DNA from: Neospora caninum Liverpool | Taxonomy: Eukaryota > Apicomplexa > Conoidasida > Eucoccidiorida > Sarcocystidae | Reading direction: 5' to 3' | DNA length: 64,000 nucleotides | NCBI RefSeq assembly: GCF_000208865.1 | Contig: NC_018392.1 | Coordinates: 3,296,652-3,360,651, forward strand | Shown: one piece after another, positions 38,001 through 50,000 of the stretch | Layout: each line of letters begins with the position of its first letter | Numbering within the stretch: position 1 is the stretch's first letter | Position numbers and translations under genes: made by a program | Notes under the pieces: model-generated | Seen by the model: only the letters and a program-made list of their open reading frames with translations | The model's database searches: none | Told to the model about the DNA's origin: nothing

Positions 38001-41000
38001 CGTAGGCTGACGGTTGGGCACGGCAGAATTGCTACATGAACTGAGTAGCTGTGTCGCGTGTTTGCGCGGTTCAGCTCGAGACGGTACGTTGCCTGCGGCT
38101 TCGAGTGAAGTCAGGAGAATCGTGAAATCTGCAGCGACGTCGTGAAGCATCCCGAAGCACCGGGAGACTGCCGAAGGGCGTTAGTCATCGGACAGGCTTG
38201 TGCCGGCACCTGGTAGGCTTGTCCTGGTGTCCGTTGATTCCGAGCATTGCACCCACATCCTCGCGGTGGAATCGTGTGCCAAAACCACAGGTCGCGAAGA
38301 AAAGGTTTTCTGTAGCGGCTGCCACACATGCTCGTTGGGGACGTGGCAGAGTGGCGTTCTCGTCCAGCTCCAGACAGTAGGCACGGCCGGCGGCGAAGGA
38401 ATGTTGCTGGCTGCTTACAGGCGGTCCACGCGCGGGCAAGACCATGCCCCATCTTGAAGCTTGTGCTGCTCTCCAGATCTAATAAGGACACTCAGCGAAC
38501 GTCAATGATGGTGCGTGAGAGTGAAAGTGGAGAGCACTGCGGTAGTCCGCGGGATAGGGTGGACGTCACAGCGTGTCGAGCGAGTGAGGTTTGTGGAGAC
38601 CAGCCGCCGCGTTTCTTCGATTGCCATGGTGGATTCATATATGTGACTGAGAGTGGTCCGTCCTCCATCCGCGCTGGCGGTGGCGCTGGGGATTTTAGTG
38701 AACTACTTGGCACCCGGCGAACGGACTAGAGGCGCACGGCAGCACTATCGCACAGTCGTTTCACGGGGGTTCCTTCGCGTATGTGTTGCATGCGGGTTGG
38801 CGGACTCCGGCCGGTGAGTGCATGGTAATGCTTGTGAGGGAGAGTGAGTCGTGATGTGGCTAGCGCGGCTCGTTTCAAGAGATGTTCCGAGTTATTCGCT
38901 TGCGGGTGGTGGGAGGCGTAATTCTGCAGAGCAAACATGCTGTTGACCGGAGTCACCTTGAGTGCCAGCGCCGAGATGCTGGTGGTGTTCACGGGGTGAG
39001 ACGCGTGTCGCATGTGTGCCATGCACTTGAGTTGTCTCGAACCGCGTGCGCTGCTTATTGATTTGGGGTGTGACTTGCGCCAATTGAGGTGGCTGAGGCA
39101 TAGGGATGTTTGCCTTCTAGCCGAGTTCATGGTGAGCTTCGCGCAAGGATGTCGCGCATGTCTCAACTCGAGGCGTGGGTGCTGGACTGTGGTCTTGATA
39201 CACAGGCTGTAGGCGGATCCGGGGCGTCGTGAGGGCACCGCGAGAGGGGGGGCACGGAACAGTGAGAGGCGGCAGATTCGGCCTCTCGCATGGTCGATCG
39301 CAAAGCACATAAGTCTGTCTATGCAAGGGACTTCTCGGTCAGATGGGGAGTCTATCTCTGACAGAGTGACGGAGTTAGGCATGGTTGAGTGTGGTCTTGC
39401 AACCCAAAGCGACGTAACATTTCCACTCGATGGACGTTGCTAGGAGCGGAATGTTGCCAGGAGAGGGGGACAAAGAGGCGTCGAAATGGGGTGCGTCTGG
39501 CTACGAGACTGCGTGCATGCATAGAAGCCAGATGTTACGAGGTGTGATGGTTTTCGGTGCGTGCAGCAAAAGCAATAGTGCAATGAGGGATGCGGGAGCA
39601 TGTGGGCGCAAGCGACGCGAGCGTGGTCGTCCAGCGTAACAAGCGCACCTCTAGGTAGGTGAGGTGCTGCGAGCACTCTTCGGGTGTTTCGTGTTCAGTC
39701 GCAGGCGGTAGGTGGTAGCGGGTTCGGTGGTAAACGCCCACGTCGGTCCGGTTGGTTTCAGGCATCGAAGAGGGGTGTCCCAAGAACATAGGCGATTCCT
39801 TTTCTTCTTCGAACCATTAAGTTCCGCAATATGGTCTGTATACAAATATTCAGGTTCGTGACGGTTGCTGTCACACGTACACGCGGTAGCAAACGAGCTT
39901 CAACTCCACTGTATTAATAGAACCCTATATTCTAGTTACTGTTATACATGCTACAACTGCTTCGCTTGTATGCATGTATCGTTGATACAACTTCTGGGAG
40001 AGACAGAGACAACAAAACGTATTCATTGTAAAGTCTAAACATAGTAAGGCATTCTAGACCTATACCAGTAGTTTCAGATAAGAACTATAGACTTTGCATT
40101 CATCGACTACAAAAGGCTACCAATATTTTGCTCGTATATATATGTAGATATTACTGCACGGGGCTGAGGCCAGGCAGCCGCTAGGCACGTGGGTACGTCC
40201 CCTTGTAGAGGTCCGGGCGCTGAGTGCGTATTGATTTTGGGGGGGCAGTCCAGCTGTGCTACTAAGTTGATACGCGGTTATATATTTTCGACGTCACGGG
40301 GGGCGGAGGACGCGGGGCAAGCGTGCCTGCGTAGGAGCAACTTCAGCTCCATGTCCATGAATGTATAGTGATTCTTTTTCGGCTTCTTTGTGCAGGTTGG
40401 GCTGGTATGTTGTTGTCGTGAGCAGGGTGACGGAAGCGCTTAGGGCCATCAGCAGATATGTTTCCACGTTTATGGCCCGGTGGGGGGAGTTACACTGCAA
40501 GCATTTCGGATGCGACGCGAAAGGCCATCAGCTTGCATCGGGAAAATACAGAGGAAATGAAATTTTTGGGAGCTTACACCTGGCGCGCGCAGAACGTTTT
40601 TGTACCGCGGATATCTCTCTTAGCACTGGTGACTTCGGAGTACTCGTCCTCCCGTGTAGAGACGGCAGGCTATTTGGCCTTGCAACTGCACATTGCGCAC
40701 ACTGGTTCCGTAATCCGTCAAGAGTATGCGAGGGGGGCACCCGCGAGCTCATAGACGCGGTAACTCTTTACGAGAATCGGAGCCACTGAGGCCCATTCCT
40801 CATGGAGGCAGTACACCTTAACCGGGAACGTTCCTCAGAGAGACGACGGCGTCTCCGTCTTGCAAAACGGGATAGGCATCACAACAGCAGCTATGGATAT
40901 GACGTTCTTACATAGCTAACAATCTGGAGTGTTGGATGTGCGAACTAGACAGTACGGCACTTGCAGTGTCTTGGATGCGGCGTAGCCAGCGAAGCCGAAG

Positions 41001-44000
41001 CGATGTAACTCTGAACGCATGAGGGGTCATGCGCTGGACGGGACACAGTTCGGGGAGAGCCGCAGACGGTCGTGGGTGTGCTTCGAAGGGAGCATCGACT
41101 GTGGAATCCGTGACTCAGGTTAGAGATGATGCGCGAGACGTGCAGGGTCCGCATGAGATGAAAGTCGTTGACGATGCGGCCAGGTTGCAGAGCTACCTGC
41201 GATTCGTGATGTGGTATTGTAGCTACCGAAGGGTTGCCACATAGGGGGTTCACCGTCGATAATATATGGTGCCGCTGCGTGTGAGCGTATATGCCCCGAA
41301 ATGTATGGATTGATGGAATCCTGTGCGGTCACGTCTAGTGCGTATGGTGTGGTTTCGATCCGGGGATACCCTGATTCATGTCGTGGACTTGGAACCACGC
41401 TCTCATCTCCGTAGGCTGACGGTTGGGCACGGCAGAATTGCTACATGAACTGAGTAGCTGTGTCGCGTGTTTGCGCGGTTCAGCTCGAGACGGTACGTTG
41501 CCTGCGGCTTCGAGTGAAGTCAGGAGAATCGTGAAATCTGCAGCGACGTCGTGAAGCATCCCGAAGCACCGGGAGACTGCCGAAGGGCGTTAGTCATCGG
41601 ACAGGCTTGTGCCGGCACCTGGTAGGCTTGTCCTGGTGTCCGTTGATTCCGAGCATTGCACCCACATCCTCGCGGTGGAATCGTGTGCCAAAACCACAGG
41701 TCGCGAAGAAAAGGTTTTCTGTAGCGGCTGCCACACATGCTCGTTGGGGACGTGGCAGAGTGGCGTTCTCGTCCAGCTCCAGACAGTAGGCACGGCCGGC
41801 GGCGAAGGAATGTTGCTGGCTGCTTACAGGCGGTCCACGCGCGGGCAAGACCATGCCCCATCATGAAGCTTGTGCTGCTCTCCAGATCTAATAAGGACAC
41901 TCAGCGAACGTCAATGATGGTGCGTGAGAGTGAAAGTGGAGAGCACTGCGGTAGTCCGCGGGATAGGGTGGACGTCACAGCGTGTCGAGCGAGTGAGGTT
42001 TGTGGAGACCAGCCGCCGCGTTTCTTCGATTGCCATGGCGGATTCATATATGTGACTGAGAGTGGTCCGTCCTCCATCCGCGCTGGCGGTGGCGCTGGGG
42101 ATTTTAGTGAACTACTTGGCACCCGGCGAACGGACTAGAGGCGCACGGCAGCACTATCGCACAGTCGTTTCACGGGGGTTCCTTCGCGTATGTGTTGCAT
42201 GCGGGTTGGCGGACTCCGGCCGGTGAGTGCATGGTAATGCTTGTGAGGGAGAGTGAGTCGTGATGTGGCTAGCGCGGCTCGTTTCAAGAGATGTTCCGAG
42301 TTATTCGCTTGCGGGTGGTGGGAGGCGTAATTCTGCAGAGCAAACATGCTGTTGACCGGAGTCACCTTGAGTGCCAGCGCCGAGATGCTGGTGGTGTTCA
42401 CGGGGTGAGACGCGTGTCGCATGTGTGCCATGCACTTGAGTTGTCTCGAACCGCGTGCGCTGCGTATTGATTTGGGGTGTGACTTGCGCCAATTGAGGTG
42501 GCTGAGGCATAGGGATGTTTGCCTTCTAGCCGAGTTCATGGTGAGCTTCGCGCAAGGATGTCGCGCATGTCTCAACTCGAGGCGTGGGTGCTGGACTGTG
42601 GTCTTGATACACAGGCTGTAGGCGGATCCGGGGCGTCGTGAGGGCACCGCGAGAGGGGGGGCACGGAACAGTGAGAGGCGGCAGATTCGGCCTCTCGCAT
42701 GGTCGATCGCAAAGCACATAAGTCGGTCTATGCAAGGGACGTTCGCGGTCAAATGAGTAGTCTATCTCTCTATCTCTGACAGAGTGACGGAGTTAGGCAT
42801 GGTTGAGTGTGGTCTTGCAACCCAAAGCGACGTAACATTGCCACTCGATGGACGTTGCTAGGAGCGGAATGTTGCCAGGAGGGGGGCAACGAGGTATCGA
42901 AATGGGGTGCGTCTGGCTACGAGACTGCGTGCATGCATAGAAGCCAGACTTTATGAGGCGCGATGGCTCTCGGTGCGTGAAGCAAAAACAATATTGTATT
43001 GAGTGATGAGGTGACATTGTGACCCACGCAGGGCGATGCTATCTCCAGCCGGTAGGCACGTGTCTTGGACTATTCGTAGCGTGGGCGCTACCCCTCCTTT
43101 CTTGGTGTCTTCCGCAGGCCCAGGCGGTAGGAAATGACGAATGCAGGCTTGAACGCGGACTGTGTGCATTGTTCAGGAGAGTTAGCAAACTGCGTACGAG
43201 TGAGACCAGCGAATCGGGAGGTACGTGAATGCGTTGAGCAATATGAGGCGTAGGCTTCGGCGCCGGTTGTCGGGGACCCCGGGCGCTTACGTAGCATTAA
43301 GATTTGCGATCATGGTCCGGTTCTCTCGAGCTGAGGCTCCGGTGGAAGTGGTACCTAGGCTGGGGGTGCATAAGGCGGCTTGGCTTGTTGTGTGCTGAGC
43401 GTACTCAGTCTGGAAACGTGAGCAGCAGGGACGGTTGGCTACTGGGCACACGCGCTGGTGCGCCATAGCTCTGAGCGTAGCGTATGGCATACGTATCACC
43501 TAGAAAACATCAGGAGCTGACAGTTCTGTCCCCGCCGCCACAGCAGAATACGAACGGCAAATCTTCGTCCACCTTTGCTGAGATATCGATACGGCCGCAC
43601 TAGTTTCGGATTATGCTTTCTAACACGATGCAGATATCTTCCTTCATTCCGCGACGCCCTTTTACAAGCACTGCCGCTCGCATCCAGTGCTTCCTCCGTG
43701 GCAGAACCACGTCCCTACGCCCCCGATAATTCAGTTTTTCATTAAACGGACGGTTGCGCCTTCAACGCAGCGGTAGCTGTGTCCACCTAGAGTGGAAGCA
43801 AACGCCGTCGGAGCGAACGCTGCCCCTGGACGACCCGCGTGTCTTTACGGTACTGGGTGATCTCGACTGAGGTCCAGGTTTCTGATACACTGGCCAATTC
43901 GGGAATCGGCTCGAGACAATGGTACTGCGAGTGATGTTGCTTCTGAGGAGAAGAGCTGAAATGGCGAGACGACTTTTCAGGCACCTCTCTCTCGACAGAC

Positions 44001-47000
44001 AGCACGTATGGCGATTTACCATCTTGCTTCACAGGCAGTAGGCGAACATTGGATGAATTGCTAACTGCTTGACAGGGCCCTGTATATGGAGAAGAGGGAT
44101 TATCCCCCTCCCTCCCCCCCCACAGGGCATCCTCCTCAACAGCGGGAGTGTGTGACGAGTGACAGCACGAACGGCAGCAGCAGTTCCCTGTTCTGCGTGG
44201 GAATGGCCCATAGCTGTGCGGTTGTCTGCTGCTCCGGTGTATCAAAGGGAGAGGCATAAGCAAGTAATTAGCACGGGTTAAGTGAGTCTTGCTCCACAAT
44301 GAGGCTTGGCTTATCCATTCGGCGTTGTGTACGAGGGAACGGACGTATCCGTGAGCCAACCAGAGAAGGTATTGAAATGGGTGAGGCTGGCACACTCCGC
44401 GACGAGCTCAACAATGTCGAGTCTTTATGCAGCGCGTTGGAATACGACTGCAGAGGCAACCGCGTAGTGGGAAACGAGGCGATATTCCGACTCCAGCACG
44501 ACAGGACAGGTTGCCCACAGATGTAGTCGCCCAACGGTCACAGAGTGTTCCCTACTGCTCCTTTGTCGTTTTCGTGTTTAGGCCCAATCCGTAGGTTGTC
44601 AGGCATTTGAATCTGGAAACGGAATGCGACACCATTGCTTGGGAGAGTTGGCGACAGGACGCGAGTGGGTCCAGCGGATTGGGAAGTAGCTGCTTTTGAC
44701 GACGGCCATAATGTCTACTGTCAGGACGCTGGCAATGCCTCAGGTTTTCAGTGTGGCAAAGGAAGGTGGGTGGGCGGCAGACGTGACTGCTGACAAAGTG
44801 TTTAGGCACTTCCGTCCGTCCACACCCTATGACAGAGCTAACACGGATTGCGTCAGCTGCTCGGAGTACGCACTGGTCGCCCGACTGTCAGTGGCGATGT
44901 TTCAAATGTGGGATCGGGGAGCTGCAGCCATGTGCCACGCGCCAGGAGGCGTGGGGTGGTCGTGGAGGAACAATGATGTCAACCGCTTCTACACATGATG
45001 TCGCGTATCACCTTTTCGAGTCGCGAACACTGACATGAAATGTCGTGTCACGCTTGCTCGTTAAGGGCGACGAGCGTGCTGCGACCACAAGTGTATTTAT
45101 GGTTGTTCATGACTGCTTTTTCTTCTCCGACCTTCGGTACGCTTTGTGGCGCCTCACCCGATCGTTTGGATCCTGGAGGTACGGGGGGGTGACGCTTGGG
45201 CTGCAATGCTGCAGGCTGACACATTCCAAAGGACTTACCTGCGTACGGCCAGATGTTCTCCCCCCCCCCGGAGTATCAATCATCTTACGTTTGAATCCCG
45301 TGTGCTTCCCGAACACGTCAGTCATTTGTGTGTTGCCTCCGTTGCAAGAGTCCGTTCGTAGTAGACCCTGCTTGGCCCCAATGAGAACAGGAGTGTGCTT
45401 GCGGAACATCCTGATCCCGACGACGGTGAAGGTGTCCGACTATGTGTCGTGCATGGGATCCGTAAAATGGCACTGCGAGTTGACGTTGCTGCTTTGTAGC
45501 CGCGCTGCTGCTTCGGGCCGAGCTTCCGGGTGATACCCGTTTTCAGGGACGGTGGTCGCATGTCATCGCAAAGTTGGCGCGTCTCATAAAATGCGGCCTT
45601 GCGTCCCAGGCTGTAAGAAGTCATTCGAACATTTGTGAACTTCTTGACGATGCACCGTTTGCTGGGGAGAGGCTGAAACAGCGGTGTCCTCCTCGACAGT
45701 AGGAGCACAGGATGACGCCTAGGAAAGACAGCAGCATTTTGCTTACCGTCATGCGAACGGGCGATACTTCGGTCGGTTGTCCCTGCATGGGAGCTGCATG
45801 GGTGCATCAGCATGCAGGGCTGTGGGCGCGGTGCTTGGTAGTGTTGAGCGTGATCGTGCGGCCCAATGCGTCGTGGTCTACCCACTCGATGCTCATTGCT
45901 AGGGACCGAATGGTAATGTGAGAGACACAGGTGTGACCAAGAGCTGTGCGTGCCCACTAGCCTGCGTGTTCAGCGATGTCAGGTCCTTCGCAGCTTGCTG
46001 GAATATGGCTCGGGAAGCGATATGTTACTCAGGCGCCAATCGGCCTCCCGATGCCAACCAGGCGTTCTCGGTTGCACACCGTTTCAGATGGAACTGAGTG
46101 CGTTTACATCGTGATCGCTGCCACGTATTCGCCTTTTCGGGTTCAGTCTCTGAGTGTAGGCAGCCACGCATGCGAGGCTGAAGCAGGAGCTTGATATCAG
46201 TTGCTTGGAAACGTTTGAGAAATGTTTGAGGTCGGGGGGGGGGGGGGGGAACAGCGAGTCGGAAGGCATGTATCTGCGTTTCGGATTATACGGCGTAAAC
46301 TTTGGAGCCATCTGTGGTGGAAGCACACATCGTATTGAACATAGTGGATTGAAAGTCAGGTATATGGGCGGCAGCCGTGACTGAGAACGAGCTGCTCAAG
46401 CCCCGTCCTCTGCCAACGTCTGCTGAGACGGCCGCCGCGAATGTTGTCAGCTTCTGGCAGTACGAGCGCTTCACACGAGATGCATTGGAACCGATTTAAC
46501 GGGTGGATGTGACTCTGCTTTGACGTCATGTGATGGCGAGTGGTTTGTGTTTCATCGCCGACGTCTACGGCAGCTACACGGGATATCGAGTACCGACCTT
46601 CGGTGCCGAGATTACCGTCCTAAATTCTTTTGAAACTCCTGCTGCTGTATCATATCGAGAGGCACATCGTCTCCGCGGAACCATCGGCGCGCAGTGGACC
46701 TCACAATTGTACCTCTTTGCGCCCATGACTGTCTTTTCTACCCTCAACCTCGTTTGATCGTAATAGGGCAACAATGCCACCAGCTGCTTGATTTCCTCCG
46801 TGGCCTACTTGAGATGGGGCAGACATTCCACCTCCTGTTCATTGCCAGGACTGTTTCTGCTTTGCCACTGTTTCATGAATGTAGCAGTTATATGTATCCC
46901 AGCCGAGATGGCCGTACCCCTCTGAGAGAGACCCCTGGTCCCAAGGAAAGGAAGAGTGTCCTTGCGGAGCATCCGGTTCCTGACGAGGGGAATAGCGTCT

Positions 47001-50000
47001 GACAAATCTATGGGCAGCTCAGGTATTAGCTCGGCAAAATGGGGGTCCATGTTGCGGCTGCTTTGGAGTTGCGGCGTTAACGCGGGGCGGGGTTTCCGGC
47101 ACCTGATTTCCTGGAAAGCACGGCTGGTTTCGAGGGGGTTATTTCATGTTTTCCGATAGTGGGAGCGTATAGCGTGTTGAGGCCTTCCGTTCCAGGCTGT
47201 AAGGCTAAATGGAGGATTTTTGAACTTCTTGAAGATGCAATGCTTGTGGGGAAGAGGCTGAGAGGAGGCCGAAACGATAGTAAGAGAGATGGATGACACC
47301 GGATACCGCACGTTGTACCGGGAAACGACAGCACAAGTCCGTGTCTCGCAGTGGGCATGGGTGAGAGCTCGTGTAATTCCATGTGCCAATAAACTACACG
47401 GACGCAATAACAGGAAGGGCTGTGGGAACGGAATCTGGAAGTGCTGAGTATTCTTGGGCGGCCCAACGCGACTTCGCATATCCTCTTGATGTATCTGGCG
47501 AGGGACCAGCGGCTTCCATGAGGTGAGCGGCAAAGGTGAGGGCATGAATGCTGGGCGCTCACTAAACTGCTTGTTCATCGAGGTCACATCTTTCGCAGCG
47601 TGCTCGAAAACGCCACGGAGAGCGAGATGCGAGTAACACGCGAAGCGGCCCGGCTCTTCAATTCCAACCAGAGAAGGCTGCCGTTCATCGTGTTCGGATG
47701 AACATGCGTGCTTTCGCAGCATGGTCCCTACTGCTTCTTTGACGTTCCTATTTGCAGGCCGAGGCGGTGAGTAGTCAGGCATTCGGGGTTGAACCGGATG
47801 GACTGCGAGTGCAGCTCATGGGAGCGGAGATGAACTGTGGTAAGGAGCCCAGGCCAGTTGGACATGTTGGCGCGCGTTCCGGACAATGCGGCGCAAACAT
47901 CTGAGAGGCGAACGCTGAACGCAGTACAGGAGTTCAAGGCATATTAGCTCAGGGCTGCTGCCAGGTCAGGCGCACGGGTGGCGGGCGCGACCAAGGACGA
48001 CTAGCAAAAGCCATGGCTACATTCTACCTCTGACCGCTTCACTGTCACGTCTTTCTTCAGGTCCGCCAAGTATCGTCTTGTGTTCACTATTGAGTGTGGA
48101 AAACTACAATCCGCCAATGAGATATTGTAGCAACATCGTGTTGCCGGCAGGGGGTCTCGTCTTTCATAGATGACGATGACAGGCCGTACACGGTACCGCC
48201 CGTTTCATCTGTCGAGGCTTGAACACTCACATGAAATGTTTTGACACTCCTGTCTGCGTAGCGCGGCGACAAGCATCTGGTCCCGGTAGAACATTCAGGC
48301 CATACCGACGCTCACACAGGATCCTGAATTCGCTTTCGGTTGTCCTCCCTGCCCCGTTATTTGTTTGGCCTGGGGACGCCTTAAGCTTCGCTGGCTTTCC
48401 AGTTGTAGGGGCGGGGTCGCGATGGGGCCGCAGTGCCATGTGATGCTTCGTTTCGTTTGCGTTCTACCAATGTGAGGGCATACGTTTGTCCCCACGTCTA
48501 TTTTCAGCTTTTTATCTGGTGCTGGCCGCTTCGCGAATGCAGCAGTGATATTTATCCAAGCCCAGTTGCCTGCGCCGCGCCATGACGGGCTCCTATTCCC
48601 CCCGTAGCAACAGTGTCTTTTTGGGTCATATCCTGATCCCATTGAACAAAATAGTCTCCGACTAGTGCGGGCCAGTCATACACCGGCCTGGTACAACGTG
48701 AAACAACAGTGTCTTTTTGGGTCATACCTGATCCCATTGAGCGATATAGTCTCCGACTAGTGCGGGCCAGTCATACATCGGCCCGGTACAATGTGAAACA
48801 ACAGTGTCTTTTTGGTTCATACCTGATCCCATTGAACGATATAGTCTCCGACTAGTGCGGGCCAATCATACATCGGTTCGGCACAATGTACCTTTATGTT
48901 GAGATTCCGTGGGTTGCTGCGCTATTGCAGGACAGAGCTCCCGGCACCTCGTGATTGCCTGGAAAGCAAGGTCGGATTTGTTAGGGGTGGTCGCATGTGT
49001 TCCCAGAGTTACCACGTATGGTGATTTGTGGTATTGCTTCACAGGCTGTAGGCACACGAAGGCGAATTTGTGAAAATTGTGGCGGGTTGGTGGTTGACGG
49101 GGAAGCGATGATCCAGCAGCGTCTGCCACGACAGCACAAATCACCCGAGACGATGGGGGACTGCGGCAACACTGACACACCGCGGGAGCACCGACGGAGG
49201 AGGGCAGCGCCGGCGTACAGCCGCTGCACCGGCGGCCGACAGCAGCAATTCGTTTCTCTTGCTGGGAATGGGTGATAACTCGTGCGATTCTCTGTGCAAG
49301 GGAAGGGAAGCGAGCAATGTATGTAGGAGGCAGTGGCACGGAGGGAGGACGGGGCCAATAGGTTTTGTGGTCCAGCACGACTTGGAATATGCATTCGGTT
49401 GCCTTGCAGAGTGTCGAATGTAACCGTTCGAGGAGCACACGAGGTGTGAAGTTGGATGGCGCGTGCCCGCATGGCGGAGTGTTCATCGGCGTCACCTCTA
49501 ATACAGCGTCATGGCAGACGCATGGGAAATTAATCCACTAGCAGGGGACGAGGCGACAGTCCGACGTGTCTGTAGGTATCACTGGTTGCCCGCCGTTTCA
49601 ACCGCGCTTTGTGTCTTCGTACTGTGCGCCGCTGCCATGCCTTCCTCCTTTATTTTTTGTTCAGTCTCAGGGTGTATGTAGTCGTAGTCACGGCTTTGGG
49701 GCTGAAAGGGAACGGGAGTTGCTTTTGTGGGAGCGATGACGAACTGCGCGTAGTGAGCCGATGTAGGCTGGAGATAATTGTGAGCGTTGCCGAAGTTGCG
49801 GCCCAATATTTACAAAACGCTGTCGTCTGGATGCCGCACGTGAACTGGCTCAGGAGGGGCGTCAGGTCAGGCGCAGAGGTGGCGGGCGCGACCAAGGACG
49901 AATAGCATCAGCGGCGGCTTCATAGTACCTCTGTCAGTTGGCACATGGTGACGCACATCAGGCCGACGAAGTAGGGTGTCCTTGATCACTACTCAGTGCG

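Larger units (their letters stand above)
37483..42960 (+). repeat. ~2-kb direct duplication with 3409-bp offset
   Basis: 37483-39530 matches 40891-42960 almost base for base, covering monomer 18/20 and the start of 19/21. A third, partial copy of the end lies at 35916-36660. It shows that the amplified unit here is a two-monomer dimer of about 3.0-3.4 kb. Confidence 0.9.
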
